From NCBI GenBank assembly GCA_002298995.1, contig DBMO01000019.1:1-33966 (forward strand): DNA of 33,966 nucleotides, given 5' to 3'. A model generated the notes under the pieces. That model was given only the letters and a program-made list of their open reading frames with translations. It was not told the origin of the DNA and made no database searches. Each line of letters begins with the position of its first letter. The stretch's first letter is position 1. Origin of the DNA: Desulfarculales bacterium UBA696 (GTDB lineage Bacteria > Desulfobacterota > Syntrophobacteria > Syntrophobacterales > Syntrophobacteraceae). This document shows, piece by piece, positions 1 to 7,930 of the stretch. A program made the position numbers and the translations under genes.

Positions 1-1719
1 CAGGGCGGCATGCAGGCTTCGCTGGGTAATTGTTGCAAGGGCGAGGGGGACTGCCCCGATGTGCACTTCGCCGATACGGTTAAGGGATCTGACTGGGGAT
101 GCGACCAGGAAGTAGCGCGCATGTTTGCTGAAACCGCGCCTATCGCGGTTCGCGAGATGGCTGCCTGGGGAATTCCCTGGAACCGCGTAGTACCCGGCAA
201 GGGCATCTACTACAAAGCCGGTAAAGAATATGAAAAGACCGAAAAAGCGGAAATGGAAGGCCTGATCACGGCCCGTGACTTCGGCGGTACGGCTAAATGG
301 CGTACATGCTACACCTCGGACGGCACCGGCCACACCCTTCTTTTCACGATGGATAACGAAGTGGTGCGCCTGGGCGTAACCGTTCACGACAGGGTGGAAG
401 CCCTCTCATTGATCCACGACGGCCAGACCTGTATGGGCGTTGTCGCACGCTGCCTCAAGACCGGCAAAATTCGCGTCTACATGGCAAAGGCGACCCTGAT
501 CGCGACTGGCGGCTATGGCCGTATCTACCGCGAGACCACCAACGCCGTTATAAATACCGGCGACGGCGCTGTTATCGCCCTGGACACTGGGCTGGTCCCC
601 ATCGGCAACCCCGAGGCCATTCAGTTCCATCCCACCGGCATCGTGCCCACGAACATCCTGGTGACCGAAGGCTGCCGCGGTGACGGCGGGACGCTCAAGG
701 ATGTGAACGGCGAGCGTTTCATGCACATCTACGAGCCCGGAAAACAGGAACTTGCATCGCGCGACGTAGTTTCCCGCTGGATGACCCATCATATCCGCAT
801 CGGCAAGGGCGTACCCAGTCCTTACGGTGATCACCTGTGGCTCGATATCCGCCATCTGGGCGCTCATCACATAAAGACCAAGCTGCGCGAAGTCGAGGAA
901 ATCTGCAACGAGTTCCTTGATGTCGATCCGATTACGCAGATGATCCCGGTCCGTCCGGCCCACCATTACAGCATGGGCGGCGTGCGCACCAACAAGGACG
1001 GCGCGGCTTACGGCTTAAAGGGCCTCTTTGCGGCGGGCGAGGGTGCGTGCTGGGATATGCACGGATTCAACCGCCTGGGCGGCAACTCCCTGGCTGAAAC
1101 CATCGTGGCGGGAAGAATCGTAGGTGAGAAGATTTCTGAATTCCTCCAAGGCTACGAGGTGGATTTCAAGTCGGCAGTAGTAGGCGATGAAGTCAAGAGG
1201 CAGCAGGCGCGAATAGATGACCTGATCAGCGGCAAGAACGGCAAAGAAAGCGCCTACGCCGTCCGCGACGCCTTCCAGACCGAGCTGATGGACAGGGTCG
1301 GCATCTTCCGTACGGGTCCCGAGCTGCAGAAGGCAGTCGATAATCTCCAGGAAATTTACCAGCGCTCCCTAAAGATTGGGCTCCATTCCACGTCGGCCGG
1401 CGCAAACCCGGAACTGGGTGTCGCACTGCGCGTGTCCGGCATGGCAAAGCTCTCTCTGATGGTGGCCTACGCCGCCCTTCAGCGCACCGAGAGCCGCGGC
1501 GCACATGCACGCGAAGACTTCCCGGAACGAAACGACAGAGACTGGCTCAAGCGTACATTGGCCTACTGGAAGAGCGAAAAAGACACCATGCCTACTCTCG
1601 AGTACGAAAAGCCCTCGAAGGTCTGGGAAATTCCGCCGGGCGAGCGAGGCTACGGCTCGACAAAGATTATTTGCACTGAGGACCCCGAGATTTGTACTCC
1701 TAAGCCGGAGACCAACTAA
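1..1719 (+). CDS. frdA: Fumarate reductase / succinate dehydrogenase flavoprotein subunit (5' partial)
   Basis: FAD-binding catalytic subunit that interconverts fumarate and succinate at the membrane, passing electrons through the iron-sulfur subunit to quinone. The frame is open from base 1 (Gln-Gly-Gly before the first visible Met at 10), matching the AQGG-MQAS region of Wolinella-type FrdA, so roughly 50 N-terminal residues (dinucleotide fold and FAD-linking His) lie outside the window. Visible hallmarks are the substrate-site FHPTG (His codon 628-630), TEGCRGDGG, ELASRDVVSRWM with the proton-shuttle-type Arg, HHYSMGG and the HGFNRLGGNSLAE FAD/active-site segment; the C-terminal RTESRGAHAREDFP is also typical. 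572 residues are visible. It is followed after 20 nt by frdB. No membrane cytochrome b gene lies downstream, so frdC is probably upstream, as in frdCAB operons. The in vivo direction cannot be read from sequence. Confidence 0.96.
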   Translation, partial: QGGMQASLGNCCKGEGDCPDVHFADTVKGSDWGCDQEVARMFAETAPIAVREMAAWGIPWNRVVPGKGIYYKAGKEYEKTEKAEMEGLITARDFGGTAKWRTCYTSDGTGHTLLFTMDNEVVRLGVTVHDRVEALSLIHDGQTCMGVVARCLKTGKIRVYMAKATLIATGGYGRIYRETTNAVINTGDGAVIALDTGLVPIGNPEAIQFHPTGIVPTNILVTEGCRGDGGTLKDVNGERFMHIYEPGKQELASRDVVSRWMTHHIRIGKGVPSPYGDHLWLDIRHLGAHHIKTKLREVEEICNEFLDVDPITQMIPVRPAHHYSMGGVRTNKDGAAYGLKGLFAAGEGACWDMHGFNRLGGNSLAETIVAGRIVGEKISEFLQGYEVDFKSAVVGDEVKRQQARIDDLISGKNGKESAYAVRDAFQTELMDRVGIFRTGPELQKAVDNLQEIYQRSLKIGLHSTSAGANPELGVALRVSGMAKLSLMVAYAALQRTESRGAHAREDFPERNDRDWLKRTLAYWKSEKDTMPTLEYEKPSKVWEIPPGERGYGSTKIICTEDPEICTPKPETN

Positions 1720-1739
1720 GCCAAGCGAGAGGTGTTTTA

Positions 1740-2504
1740 ATGGGAAGAAGTCTAAAGTTTAATATATTCAGGTATAATCCGGAAGATCCGGCTTCGGTTC
1801 CCCACATGGATGCGTATTATCTCGAGGAAACCGATGCCATGACGCTCTATATTGCCCTGAACCGCATCAGGGAAGAGCAGGATCCCACACTGATCTATGA
1901 CTTCATGTGCCGCGCGGGCATTTGCGGTTCCTGCGCCATGATGATCAATGGGCGGCCGGACCTTGCGTGCCACACCAAGACCAAGAATCTGCCGACCGAG
2001 ATAACCCTGATGCCGCTGCCGGTCTTCAAGCTGGTCGGCGACCTGTCGGTTGATACCGGGACGTGGTTCCGCGGTATGAACGAAAAGGTTCAGTCCTGGG
2101 TTCACACCAAGAAGAAATTTGATGTCCAGGCGGAAGAAGAGCGGATGGACAATGCTCTGGCCGACGAAATCTACGAACTCGAGCGCTGCATCGAATGCGG
2201 CTGCTGCGTAGCGGCCTGCGGCAAGGCCAATATGCTTCCCGAAGGTTTCATGGGAGCCACGGCCTTCAACCGGCTCGCCCGATTCATGATGGATCCGCGC
2301 GACCAGAGATCCACGGAAGACTATTTCGAGGTTGTTGGCAACGAAGACGGAATCTTCGGCTGCCTCGGACTCCTCGGCTGCGAAGATGTTTGCCCGAAAA
2401 AGATCCCGCTCCAGGATCAGCTTGGCGTACTGCGCCGCAAGATGGGCTTCTCGCAGGTCAAGCACCTGTTCGATAACGTCAAGTTTGGAAAGAAGACCGC
2501 ATAA
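1740..2504 (+). CDS. frdB: Fumarate reductase / succinate dehydrogenase iron-sulfur subunit
   Basis: Electron-transfer subunit carrying electrons between the flavoprotein and the quinone-reactive cytochrome b. At 254 aa it has the usual length. An N-terminal ferredoxin-like domain has [2Fe-2S] ligands Cys57, Cys62, Cys65 and Cys77 (CRAGICGSC...C). The C-terminal domain has CIECGCC at 150-156 with Cys160, then Cys208, Cys214 and Cys218 (CLGLLGCEDVCP), the pattern of the [3Fe-4S] and [4Fe-4S] clusters. The ATG at 1740 follows an AGAGGTG ribosome-binding sequence and lies 20 nt after the frdA stop, so the two are co-transcribed. A strong terminator at 2537-2568 ends the operon. The assignment is secure; Frd versus Sdh cannot be separated from this subunit. 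Confidence 0.96.
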   Translation: MGRSLKFNIFRYNPEDPASVPHMDAYYLEETDAMTLYIALNRIREEQDPTLIYDFMCRAGICGSCAMMINGRPDLACHTKTKNLPTEITLMPLPVFKLVGDLSVDTGTWFRGMNEKVQSWVHTKKKFDVQAEEERMDNALADEIYELERCIECGCCVAACGKANMLPEGFMGATAFNRLARFMMDPRDQRSTEDYFEVVGNEDGIFGCLGLLGCEDVCPKKIPLQDQLGVLRRKMGFSQVKHLFDNVKFGKKTA

Positions 2505-2536
2505 CGGTTAACTGACCGGCGGGACGGAATAATAGA

Positions 2537-2568
2537 AGCGGGGCGGCATTATTGCCGCCCCGCTTTTT
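2537..2568 (+). terminator. Rho-independent terminator of the frdAB operon
   Basis: A perfect 12-bp GC-rich stem (2537-2548 with 2553-2564), TTAT loop, and a T run at 2564-2568. It starts 33 nt after the frdB stop and lies between convergent genes. Confidence 0.93.
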
Positions 2569-2572
2569 ATGT

Positions 2573-2594
2573 GGTGCGCCAGGCAGGGCGCACC
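2573..2594 (-). terminator. Hairpin 3' of the DUF1097 gene, possible terminator
   Basis: A perfect 8-bp stem (GGTGCGCC at 2573-2580 with GGCGCACC at 2587-2594) and 6-nt loop, 20 nt beyond the stop of the minus-strand gene. It has only a weak T/A stretch after it on that strand. The neighbouring frd terminator could also act in this direction. Confidence 0.4.
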
Positions 2595-2614
2595 CAGTTA
2601 ATCGAGCCGTGCTC

Positions 2615-3112
2615 TCAAGCTACGGCTGCCTTCTCCTTTGGCTTCACCCATCCCGGGAGTTTTGCGGAAAGAATTCCGGCTACATTGCCGATCAGCATGC
2701 AAACCGCTGTGTTTACGAGAACGTCTATTAGTCCCCATTGTTGTGGCGCGTGGGCCGCAAAATTGCCGAAGAAAACCGCGGCTCCCACAAACTGACCCGG
2801 GATTGCGGAAAGAAGCGGAAGGTTCGCTTCAATGGTCATGACAAAGCAGAGCGCCCCAATCAATACGGACAGGACCACCATGCTGCCATTGCCAATATTG
2901 AGGAATAACCAGAAAAAAATCGCACCCTGAATCATGCCGGCGATGTTGGCCGCAATGGACTTGAGCAACGCATCTTCGTTGCCTCCGGCGTAATAGAAGC
3001 TCGCCCACCCCGCGAAACCCACCCAGGCAACTAGCCAGGTGACCTGGGTAGTGATAAAAAACCACAAGCCTGTAAGCACGCCGATACTTATGGAAATAGG
3101 TAAAAATGCCAT
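2615..3112 (-). CDS. DUF1097 family membrane protein
   Basis: A small polytopic inner-membrane protein of the DUF1097 (YcdZ-like) family; no function is established. The 165-residue protein is almost entirely hydrophobic with about five or six membrane segments, contains the family-like GWASFYYAGG near the N-terminus and a Gly/Ala-rich GQFVGAAVFFGNFAAH segment, and ends in a short Lys-rich tail (KPKEKAAVA). I chose the ATG at 3112 over an in-frame ATG at 3130 because AAAGGA (3122-3127) lies 9 nt upstream of 3112 and would fall inside the longer reading. It converges on frdB and is otherwise isolated, with a 1-kb gap upstream. The family call is by overall pattern. Confidence 0.75.
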   Translation of the reverse strand: MAFLPISISIGVLTGLWFFITTQVTWLVAWVGFAGWASFYYAGGNEDALLKSIAANIAGMIQGAIFFWLFLNIGNGSMVVLSVLIGALCFVMTIEANLPLLSAIPGQFVGAAVFFGNFAAHAPQQWGLIDVLVNTAVCMLIGNVAGILSAKLPGWVKPKEKAAVA

Positions 3113-4027
3113 GATTATGGATCCTTTCATCTAGTCCTGGGCTGGAAAATCATAAGGCGCCTAAATGGTCGCCTCGACCTGCCTGCACTCACCTCGAAAA
3201 ATAATGCGAGATAATTAGTCCCGAGATCTTTCGGGAAATCCTGCCGTCAGGCTCGTAATTATTTCTCTCAGAGCTTCTCGTGGAAAAAGTGGGAGGAGCG
3301 GTTATGGAATAATTGCTGCGAAATGAAAAGGGAGGCGAATGCGCTTAAACTGCTCATTTCTCAGCGGCCCCTCAGCCCGGCCCGCCAGGGGCCGGGAGTC
3401 TTGCCGAGGCCACTTGCTGTACTGGTTAGGTGGTGAGTTTAAAAAACTTAAGGAAAAAACTCTGACGCTCTCTATCAAAACTCAAAGTGGAAAGATCCCC
3501 GCACCTCCTTTCTGAATATACCGGACGACGAATTGGTCCGGAAAGCGGCAGCCTCTAACGCCATGGGAAAGCCGTGCATTTCGTTGCTGAATCAAAAAAT
3601 TCAAAGCACATCCTTATTTTTTCTGCACGAGGGTGCACCAGAAGTATCTTTACCATCAGAGTGTTGCCTGATGGCGACAAGCAGTAACAGGGAATGAAGC
3701 AGGGATGGATTGGTGGAAGATCTTGAACGGGGCGGCTTCCTGGATATGAGCAACTCCATGGTTATAGGTAATCAGAAAAGGCCTTGCGACACAATCCCTA
3801 TAACTCACCATTTTTCAATAGCGATGGGTAACTAGAATTTACCTGATGGAAGCGGACTAACCTTCTCAAGGACTTGTCGGGCGACCGAAGTCTTTGGCGA
3901 ATTCACGGGAGGGTGACCCGCGGATTTTACCTGCCCGGTTCATCCCGCGGACAATTCCTTGAGCTGCGAACCGGGTGTGCCGTTTGCTTGTCGGTAAAGG
4001 GGTATGCAGTGGGGGAGCAACGCGTAG
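3113..4027. other. Gene-poor intergenic region
   Basis: About 0.9 kb with no reading frame I consider coding: the frames present are short, lack ribosome-binding sites and have no recognisable motifs. It holds small inverted repeats: a GC-rich hairpin at 3365-3394 (CGGCCCCT with AGGGGCCG) and CCGGAC/GTCCGG at 3521-3541. I recognise no riboswitch or RNA gene. The upstream half probably contains the promoter of the DUF1097 gene. Confidence 0.5.
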
Positions 4028-4054
4028 GGTGGGCACGGTTTTATCGTGCCCACC
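4028..4054. repeat. GGTGGGCACG hairpin, dispersed-repeat type, possible bioB terminator
   Basis: A perfect 10-bp stem (4028-4037 with 4045-4054) around a 7-nt loop, preceded by GTAG. It lies 48 nt after the bioB stop and could end that transcript, but no clean T run follows on either strand. Related GTGGGYAC/GTGCCCAC arms recur in the terminator at 10724-10760, and a lone GGTGGGCACG at 14781, suggesting a small dispersed palindromic element. Confidence 0.6.
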
Positions 4055-4102
4055 TCATTCATTTTCTCCCGTTCAATGTACAGCCGTGTCGATCCGGCGG
4101 AA

Positions 4103-5077
4103 TCAGCACAAGATTGTAAAACCCAGGTCCTCTATCATTTGCAGGTCCTCGGCTGGATTTCTGCCGGCAACGGTGAGGAGGTCGCCTATCATTATGCCGG
4201 TCGCCCCGGCATAGAACACCATCGACTGCAGGTCCCTCAGGTGAATGCGGCCGGCGCACACTTTCACCTCGGCCCGAGGGTTCATCAACCGGAACATGGA
4301 TATTGTCCGGATCATATCCAGGGGCTTCATTATTTCGCTGTTTTCGAGCCGTGTTCCGGGAATCGGGATCAGGAAGTTCAGCGGTATAGAGTCCACTTCT
4401 TCTCGCGCTAGTATTGCCGCAAACTCGACCCTTTGCTCCAGGCTCTCTCCCATGCCCAGGATACCGCCGCAGCATATCTCCAGGCCCGCTTCTTTAACTG
4501 CGCGAACGGTGTCGATGCGCATCTGGTAGGAATGGGTCGAGCAGATATTGGGGAAAAAACTCTCCGAGGTCTCCAGGTTATGGTGAAATCGCTTGAAGCC
4601 GGCATCTTTCAGGGCCAGGAGAAGTTCTTCATCGAGGCATCCAAGAGATGCGCACCAGGTAAGGCGCGGGTCATTGGTTCTTTTGGCCGCGTCGCAGATA
4701 ACCTGAATGTCTTTTTCCTTCAGGGCTTTTCCGCTTGTCACAACGCCGAAATGGCTGACCGGAAGCTGTGTTGCGTTTATGTATGCCGCCTCGATCTGCT
4801 CTGTTGAAGCGAGAGGGGAAATCTGGGAATTCGTTTTATGGTGGCCCGACTGGGCGCAGAAGGCACAGTCCTCGCTGCATGCGCCGCTTTTCGCGTTCAT
4901 GATGGAACACATCAGGAGTCCATCTCCGAAGTGCCGTTTCCTCAAAAGTGACGCGCAAGCCATTATCTCCGGGATTTCCTCCGGCCCGCAGGCCAAGACC
5001 TCCAGCGCGATCTCCTCGGAAATCGGCGTATCTGCCTCGGCCAGGCGACGCATTTCCTTAATAGTGCCCTCTTTCAT
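4103..5077 (-). CDS. bioB: Biotin synthase (radical SAM)
   Basis: Inserts sulfur into dethiobiotin, the last step of biotin synthesis, in the cytoplasm. The 324-aa TIM-barrel protein has the radical-SAM cluster motif CSEDCAFC (Cys67, Cys71, Cys74). By alignment from memory with E. coli BioB, Cys142 (WCASLG), Cys202/203 (EICCGG) and Arg277 (CAGR) match auxiliary-cluster ligands Cys128, Cys188 and Arg260, while the position of Cys97 is Gly111 (SHFGVVTSG). Absence of that Cys is shared by many BioBs of anaerobes. The ATG at 5077 has AAGGA 10 nt upstream. No other bio gene is adjacent, so the remaining steps are encoded elsewhere or precursor is imported. A BirA-like operator lies 60-90 nt upstream. 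Confidence 0.95.
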   Translation of the reverse strand: MKEGTIKEMRRLAEADTPISEEIALEVLACGPEEIPEIMACASLLRKRHFGDGLLMCSIMNAKSGACSEDCAFCAQSGHHKTNSQISPLASTEQIEAAYINATQLPVSHFGVVTSGKALKEKDIQVICDAAKRTNDPRLTWCASLGCLDEELLLALKDAGFKRFHHNLETSESFFPNICSTHSYQMRIDTVRAVKEAGLEICCGGILGMGESLEQRVEFAAILAREEVDSIPLNFLIPIPGTRLENSEIMKPLDMIRTISMFRLMNPRAEVKVCAGRIHLRDLQSMVFYAGATGIMIGDLLTVAGRNPAEDLQMIEDLGFTILC

Positions 5078-5136
5078 TTCCTGTCATTCCTTCCCGTGGT
5101 TCATAATTAGAGAGTGGAAAAATGGAGGATAGGGGC

Positions 5137-5167
5137 GGTTAACCTAACCCATCCATTGCGGTTAACC
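5137..5167 (-). promoter_or_regulatory. BirA-type biotin operator upstream of bioB
   Basis: Two GGTTAACC palindromes at 5137-5144 and 5160-5167 give GTTAACC-N15-GGTTAAC, one symmetric base per half different from the widely cited BirA consensus GTAAACC-N14/16-GGTTTAC. A further TGTTAACC lies at 5201-5208. The site starts 60 nt upstream of the bioB ATG and overlaps a weak -10-like TATGGT (5167-5172, minus strand), so bound BirA-biotinyl-AMP would be placed to block transcription. The regulator itself is not in the window. Confidence 0.75.
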
Positions 5168-5275
5168 ATAGCAGAACTATTTCTCTAAATCACCTAAAAC
5201 TGTTAACCTGCCATCGAATTTGTTCCCGTCCTGCTTTAGATATCGATTGGCTGGGACACGCCCATCAGGTCCATA

Positions 5276-5302
5276 TTGAAAGTTCTTTGCGGCTGGTATA
5301 AA
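5276..5302 (+). promoter_or_regulatory. Possible sigma-70 promoter of the DUF4412 gene
   Basis: TTGAAA (5276-5281) and TATAAA (5297-5302) separated by 15 nt, about 70 nt upstream of the start at 5374. The spacer is shorter than the optimum, so this is tentative. Confidence 0.4.
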
Positions 5303-5373
5303 AATCTTTTCCCACCGGTCCTTTCAACCGGCATTTCGAGCTCGGCGACAAAGTCTTCTAGAAAAGGGGAAGT

Positions 5374-6081
5374 ATGAGATTTGGTAATTTTGGGATCTGT
5401 TTAGGTTCGACGATGATCTTGGCGCTTCTTTTTGCCTTTTCCGCTCGTGCGGACCTCTACTTCGAATATGAGAACGTCTCCAAAAACATTCCGCGCCAGC
5501 AGGACGGAACGAGGATCCAGAAAAATTACCTTACTTCGTACGCATCCCGCATCGAAACCGGGGACGGCAAAGTCATAATAGTCGACTATAACTCGTCCGT
5601 TCTCAACACCCTCAGTCCCCTGACCAGGTCCTACTCGCAGCTGAAAATTGACGACGTCCCAGGAGCCCCTGCCGATGCTTCCCCCGCTGAAAAGGAACAA
5701 CTGGGCAAACTGATGGGAGGGATGATGCAGTTAAACGTCTCCCCGACCGCGGAAACCAAGACGGTTGATGGCTATAATTGCCGCAAATACCTGGTTGATC
5801 TGGCGATGACTCAGGGAGTTTACTGGGTATCAAAGGATGTGCCTGGATATTCCGAACTCAAGTCGATTGGAACCAAGCTGGGAGCCGTTAGCGCAAAGAA
5901 TCCCCTGCTCCGGCAGATGAACGTAGCGGCAATTGTGGACAAGCTGGAGGGATTCCCTGTCCAGATTGTCACGAATGTAATGGGGGGAACGGTAACCAGC
6001 ACCCTCAGGAAAGTCGAGCAAAAGCCCCTGAATCCTAATCTGTTCATAGTGCCGAGGGATTTTACGCTCAAGGGCAAATAG
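5374..6081 (+). CDS. Exported DUF4412-like protein
   Basis: Probably a periplasmic or outer-membrane-associated protein of unknown function. The 235-aa product begins with a signal peptide (hydrophobic residues about 8-22, Ala-Arg-Ala cleavage before Asp27). The mature part is beta-rich and resembles DUF4412 proteins: an aromatic start (DLYFEYEN), a central GYNCRKYLV strand and the downstream YWVSKDVPGY motif, then a KLEGFPVQ segment and a C-terminal FIVPRDFTLK strand. The ATG at 5374 is preceded by AAGGGGAAGT, a good ribosome-binding site. It is monocistronic by position, divergent from bioB and followed by a 260-nt gap. Confidence 0.65.
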   Translation: MRFGNFGICLGSTMILALLFAFSARADLYFEYENVSKNIPRQQDGTRIQKNYLTSYASRIETGDGKVIIVDYNSSVLNTLSPLTRSYSQLKIDDVPGAPADASPAEKEQLGKLMGGMMQLNVSPTAETKTVDGYNCRKYLVDLAMTQGVYWVSKDVPGYSELKSIGTKLGAVSAKNPLLRQMNVAAIVDKLEGFPVQIVTNVMGGTVTSTLRKVEQKPLNPNLFIVPRDFTLKGK

Positions 6082-6129
6082 AGAAAATATTCCTTTGTAA
6101 TGAAATTTGACTTCAGGTATACTGTTAGA

Positions 6130-6153
6130 CCCGGCAGGGAGTATAATGCCGGG
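6130..6153. terminator. Hairpin after the DUF4412 gene
   Basis: A 7-bp stem CCCGGCA (6130-6136) with TGCCGGG (6147-6153) and 10-nt loop, 49 nt after the stop. There is no T run, so it is only a weak terminator candidate. Confidence 0.3.
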
Positions 6154-6344
6154 ATTATCCCCACTCCGTTCCATGGCTGCATCTGCTCAAGAACTTTTTA
6201 TCCAGCCGGTTGCAGCCCGTTAGCGCCGAGGCCGAATTTTCCGCCCCGATCGACTCTAGGGAAGCAGTACAGGGAGCCTCAAGCTCTTGATCATTTTTGG
6301 GTTCTGAAATATCAAGCATCTAACCTTCCGGTGGAGGCCCCGAG

Positions 6345-6866
6345 ATGAATCCCATCGATCGCTCCGACGAAATCCTTGCCACAACCATTGAATTCAAGGA
6401 AATGAAAAAAGATCTCTATGAAAGCTCGGCCAGAAAATGCAGGGATGAGGCCGGGATTGAGACCTTCAGTTTCCTCAGAGACCGGGAATGCGAGCAGGTG
6501 GTGATTCTTGAAAGACAACGAGCCGCGGGGTCCGGAAAAGGCCGCTCCTCTTTCCCGTATTTGCCGCCCTGGGATTGGAAAAAGGTTGAATCGATAAGGA
6601 GTGCCATCTTTCAGGGCATAAGGCCCAATGGGCCCGGCGCCGAGGACGTGATCGCCCTGGAAAATTCGCTGACCATCGAACAGGCCTGCCTTCGATATTT
6701 CCTCTACTCCCTCGACGCGGCAGTTGAACCGCGGGAAAAGGCATTTTTGAACCGGATGATCTGGGAGAGCAAGGAGCGAATGGCTCTTCTCTCGGATCTG
6801 GGACTTCAATTCGCGGTTAGTGGAAAACCGATGCCGCAATCCCCGGAAATGGGCATTACAACCTAA
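6345..6866 (+). CDS. Ferritin-like four-helix protein, di-iron ligands apparently lost
   Basis: A 173-aa helical protein whose two halves look like the paired helices of rubrerythrin/ferritin-like domains: ILATTIEFKEMKKDLYESSA ... FLRDRECEQVVILE in the first, and ALENSLTIEQACLRYFLYSL ... WESKERMALL in the second. In rubrerythrin-type proteins each pair supplies Glu and an ExxH motif. Here the ExxH positions read EQVV and ERMA, so both His are absent, suggesting a degenerate non-metal or altered-metal version. The ATG at 6345 has GGAGG (6333-6337) 7 nt upstream. Its 3' end is 6 nt from the convergent cyclotransferase-like gene. The family is inferred from helix pattern; the function is unknown. 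Confidence 0.5.
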   Translation: MNPIDRSDEILATTIEFKEMKKDLYESSARKCRDEAGIETFSFLRDRECEQVVILERQRAAGSGKGRSSFPYLPPWDWKKVESIRSAIFQGIRPNGPGAEDVIALENSLTIEQACLRYFLYSLDAAVEPREKAFLNRMIWESKERMALLSDLGLQFAVSGKPMPQSPEMGITT

Positions 6867-6872
6867 TCGCGG

Positions 6873-7382
6873 CTATTCATCCGGGTACCATGTTTTCCCT
6901 TCGTATTCTTCGAGCCCGGCCGTGTCAAACCCCGCAACATAAGTCCAAACCGTGAGCGGCGGTCCATCGACCGGGAGTACCTCCAAGAGCACCCTGAGGT
7001 AGGTTGAAGCCTCTCCGGGCCGAAATTCCTCGAGACTATCAACCAGCGGCAACCGTTTTTCCGGATCGCCGAAAAAAAGTATTTCTCCGTTGATCGTATT
7101 CCAGTTTCCATCGCTCCCGGATATTTCATTTCCCGGCGCTTCCGCGCGCGAGGCCCGCCCTGATTGCGCGAGCAACCGCATATCCTCGCCGATGTCCGCG
7201 GAACCGGAGGCAAGAATCACACTATCCGGAACTATCATCACCGGGATGTCGGGCAGAAGTTTGTAAAGCCTTCCGCGAAGGGTGGCGGGCACTATCCGCA
7301 GCACCCCCTTGCAATAGCTCTCGTGGTTTGAAAAACCCTTCTTGAGGGTCCCGTAGACGAAAATCCTGAGTTCGCTGTTCAT
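6873..7382 (-). CDS. Gamma-glutamylcyclotransferase-like (GGCT/AIG2 fold) protein
   Basis: Probably a cytoplasmic enzyme of the GGCT fold, which releases 5-oxoproline from gamma-glutamyl amines or dipeptides; the substrate is unknown. The 169-aa protein opens with the family glycine motif FVYGTLKKGFSNH (residues 8-20) and has the catalytic-acid region VDSLEEFRPG (114-123, Glu118 or Glu119) followed by a Tyr-Leu-Arg strand. A loop of roughly 45 residues (about 53-97) between the second strand and INGEILFF is longer than in minimal members. The ATG at 7382 has a GGGAAA-type Shine-Dalgarno. It converges with the ferritin-like gene and is separated from the next minus-strand gene by a terminator. 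Confidence 0.8.
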   Translation of the reverse strand: MNSELRIFVYGTLKKGFSNHESYCKGVLRIVPATLRGRLYKLLPDIPVMIVPDSVILASGSADIGEDMRLLAQSGRASRAEAPGNEISGSDGNWNTINGEILFFGDPEKRLPLVDSLEEFRPGEASTYLRVLLEVLPVDGPPLTVWTYVAGFDTAGLEEYEGKTWYPDE

Positions 7383-7463
7383 CTGATTTCCCGGAAGAAG
7401 CAGGGATTTATGGGCAAAGCTGCCGTGATGGGGTTAAACTGGATATGATGATTGCGTGGCAAT

Positions 7464-7485
7464 AAAAAAGGCGCCCGAAGGCGCC
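7464..7485 (-). terminator. Rho-independent terminator of the 72-aa protein gene
   Basis: On the minus strand GGCGCC-TTCG-GGCGCC is followed by TTTTTT (plus-strand A run 7464-7469). The UUCG tetraloop is a typical stable form. It starts 4 nt after the stop of the minus-strand gene. Confidence 0.9.
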
Positions 7486-7488
7486 GGT

Positions 7489-7707
7489 CTACTTGGATGA
7501 GGCCCGCCTACTCGGCCTTCGGCCCATTCTGCGGGGTGGTCTGGGCCGCAGAAAGTCTACTCGGATGTACTCATGTTTATTTACAAATGAAACGAATACC
7601 CGATCTATGTTAAGCTCCTTTTGCACCACGGCCCGTATGAGTGCGGGATCTGAATATTTACTGATGCCATGTTTGCGATAATCGTCGGTTTTGATGTAAA
7701 GCGACAT
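7489..7707 (-). CDS. Unassigned 72-aa protein with an Arg-rich tail
   Basis: I do not recognise this protein. The start is placed at the ATG at 7707 (MSLYIKTDD) because GGAGAG lies 8 nt upstream; an in-frame ATG at 7806 would add 33 low-complexity residues. The first 50 residues look like a compact alpha/beta fold (YIKTDDYRKHGISKYSD, then ALIRAVVQKELNIDRVFVSFVN), and the last 20 are very basic (RPRPPRRMGRRPSRR), suggesting nucleic-acid or ribosome binding. A terminator follows directly, supporting a real gene. Upstream on the same strand is a pair of 11-bp direct repeats (7770-7799). Confidence 0.65.
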   Translation of the reverse strand: MSLYIKTDDYRKHGISKYSDPALIRAVVQKELNIDRVFVSFVNKHEYIRVDFLRPRPPRRMGRRPSRRASSK

Positions 7708-7769
7708 CGGGCAATCTCTCCGCTCAAAATTGGGGATTATTAACCCACGCCCCGAGCGGGGGCGAGAGG

Positions 7770-7799
7770 CATTGGCAAAGCCCCCTGACATTGACAAAG
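7770..7799. repeat. Direct repeat upstream of the 72-aa gene
   Basis: CATTGGCAAAG (7770-7780) and CATTGACAAAG (7789-7799), one mismatch, 19-bp period. They lie about 60-90 nt upstream of the start at 7707, a plausible operator position for a factor contacting nearly the same helix face twice. Confidence 0.4.
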
Positions 7800-7930
7800 C
7801 CTTCATTTTTTATGATAACACGTCGCGGATTGTTGTCAAAATGAGCTTCGCCTTAGCTTCAAATTATACATTATAACCTGGATAAATGGTAAGACTTTTG
7901 CGAATTGAAAGTTGACCGCGGCTCAAAATT

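Noticed and set aside
3874..4214. Short open frames upstream of bioB's 3' end
   Set aside because: No ribosome-binding site or recognisable protein pattern, and they overlap the GTGGGCAC hairpin.
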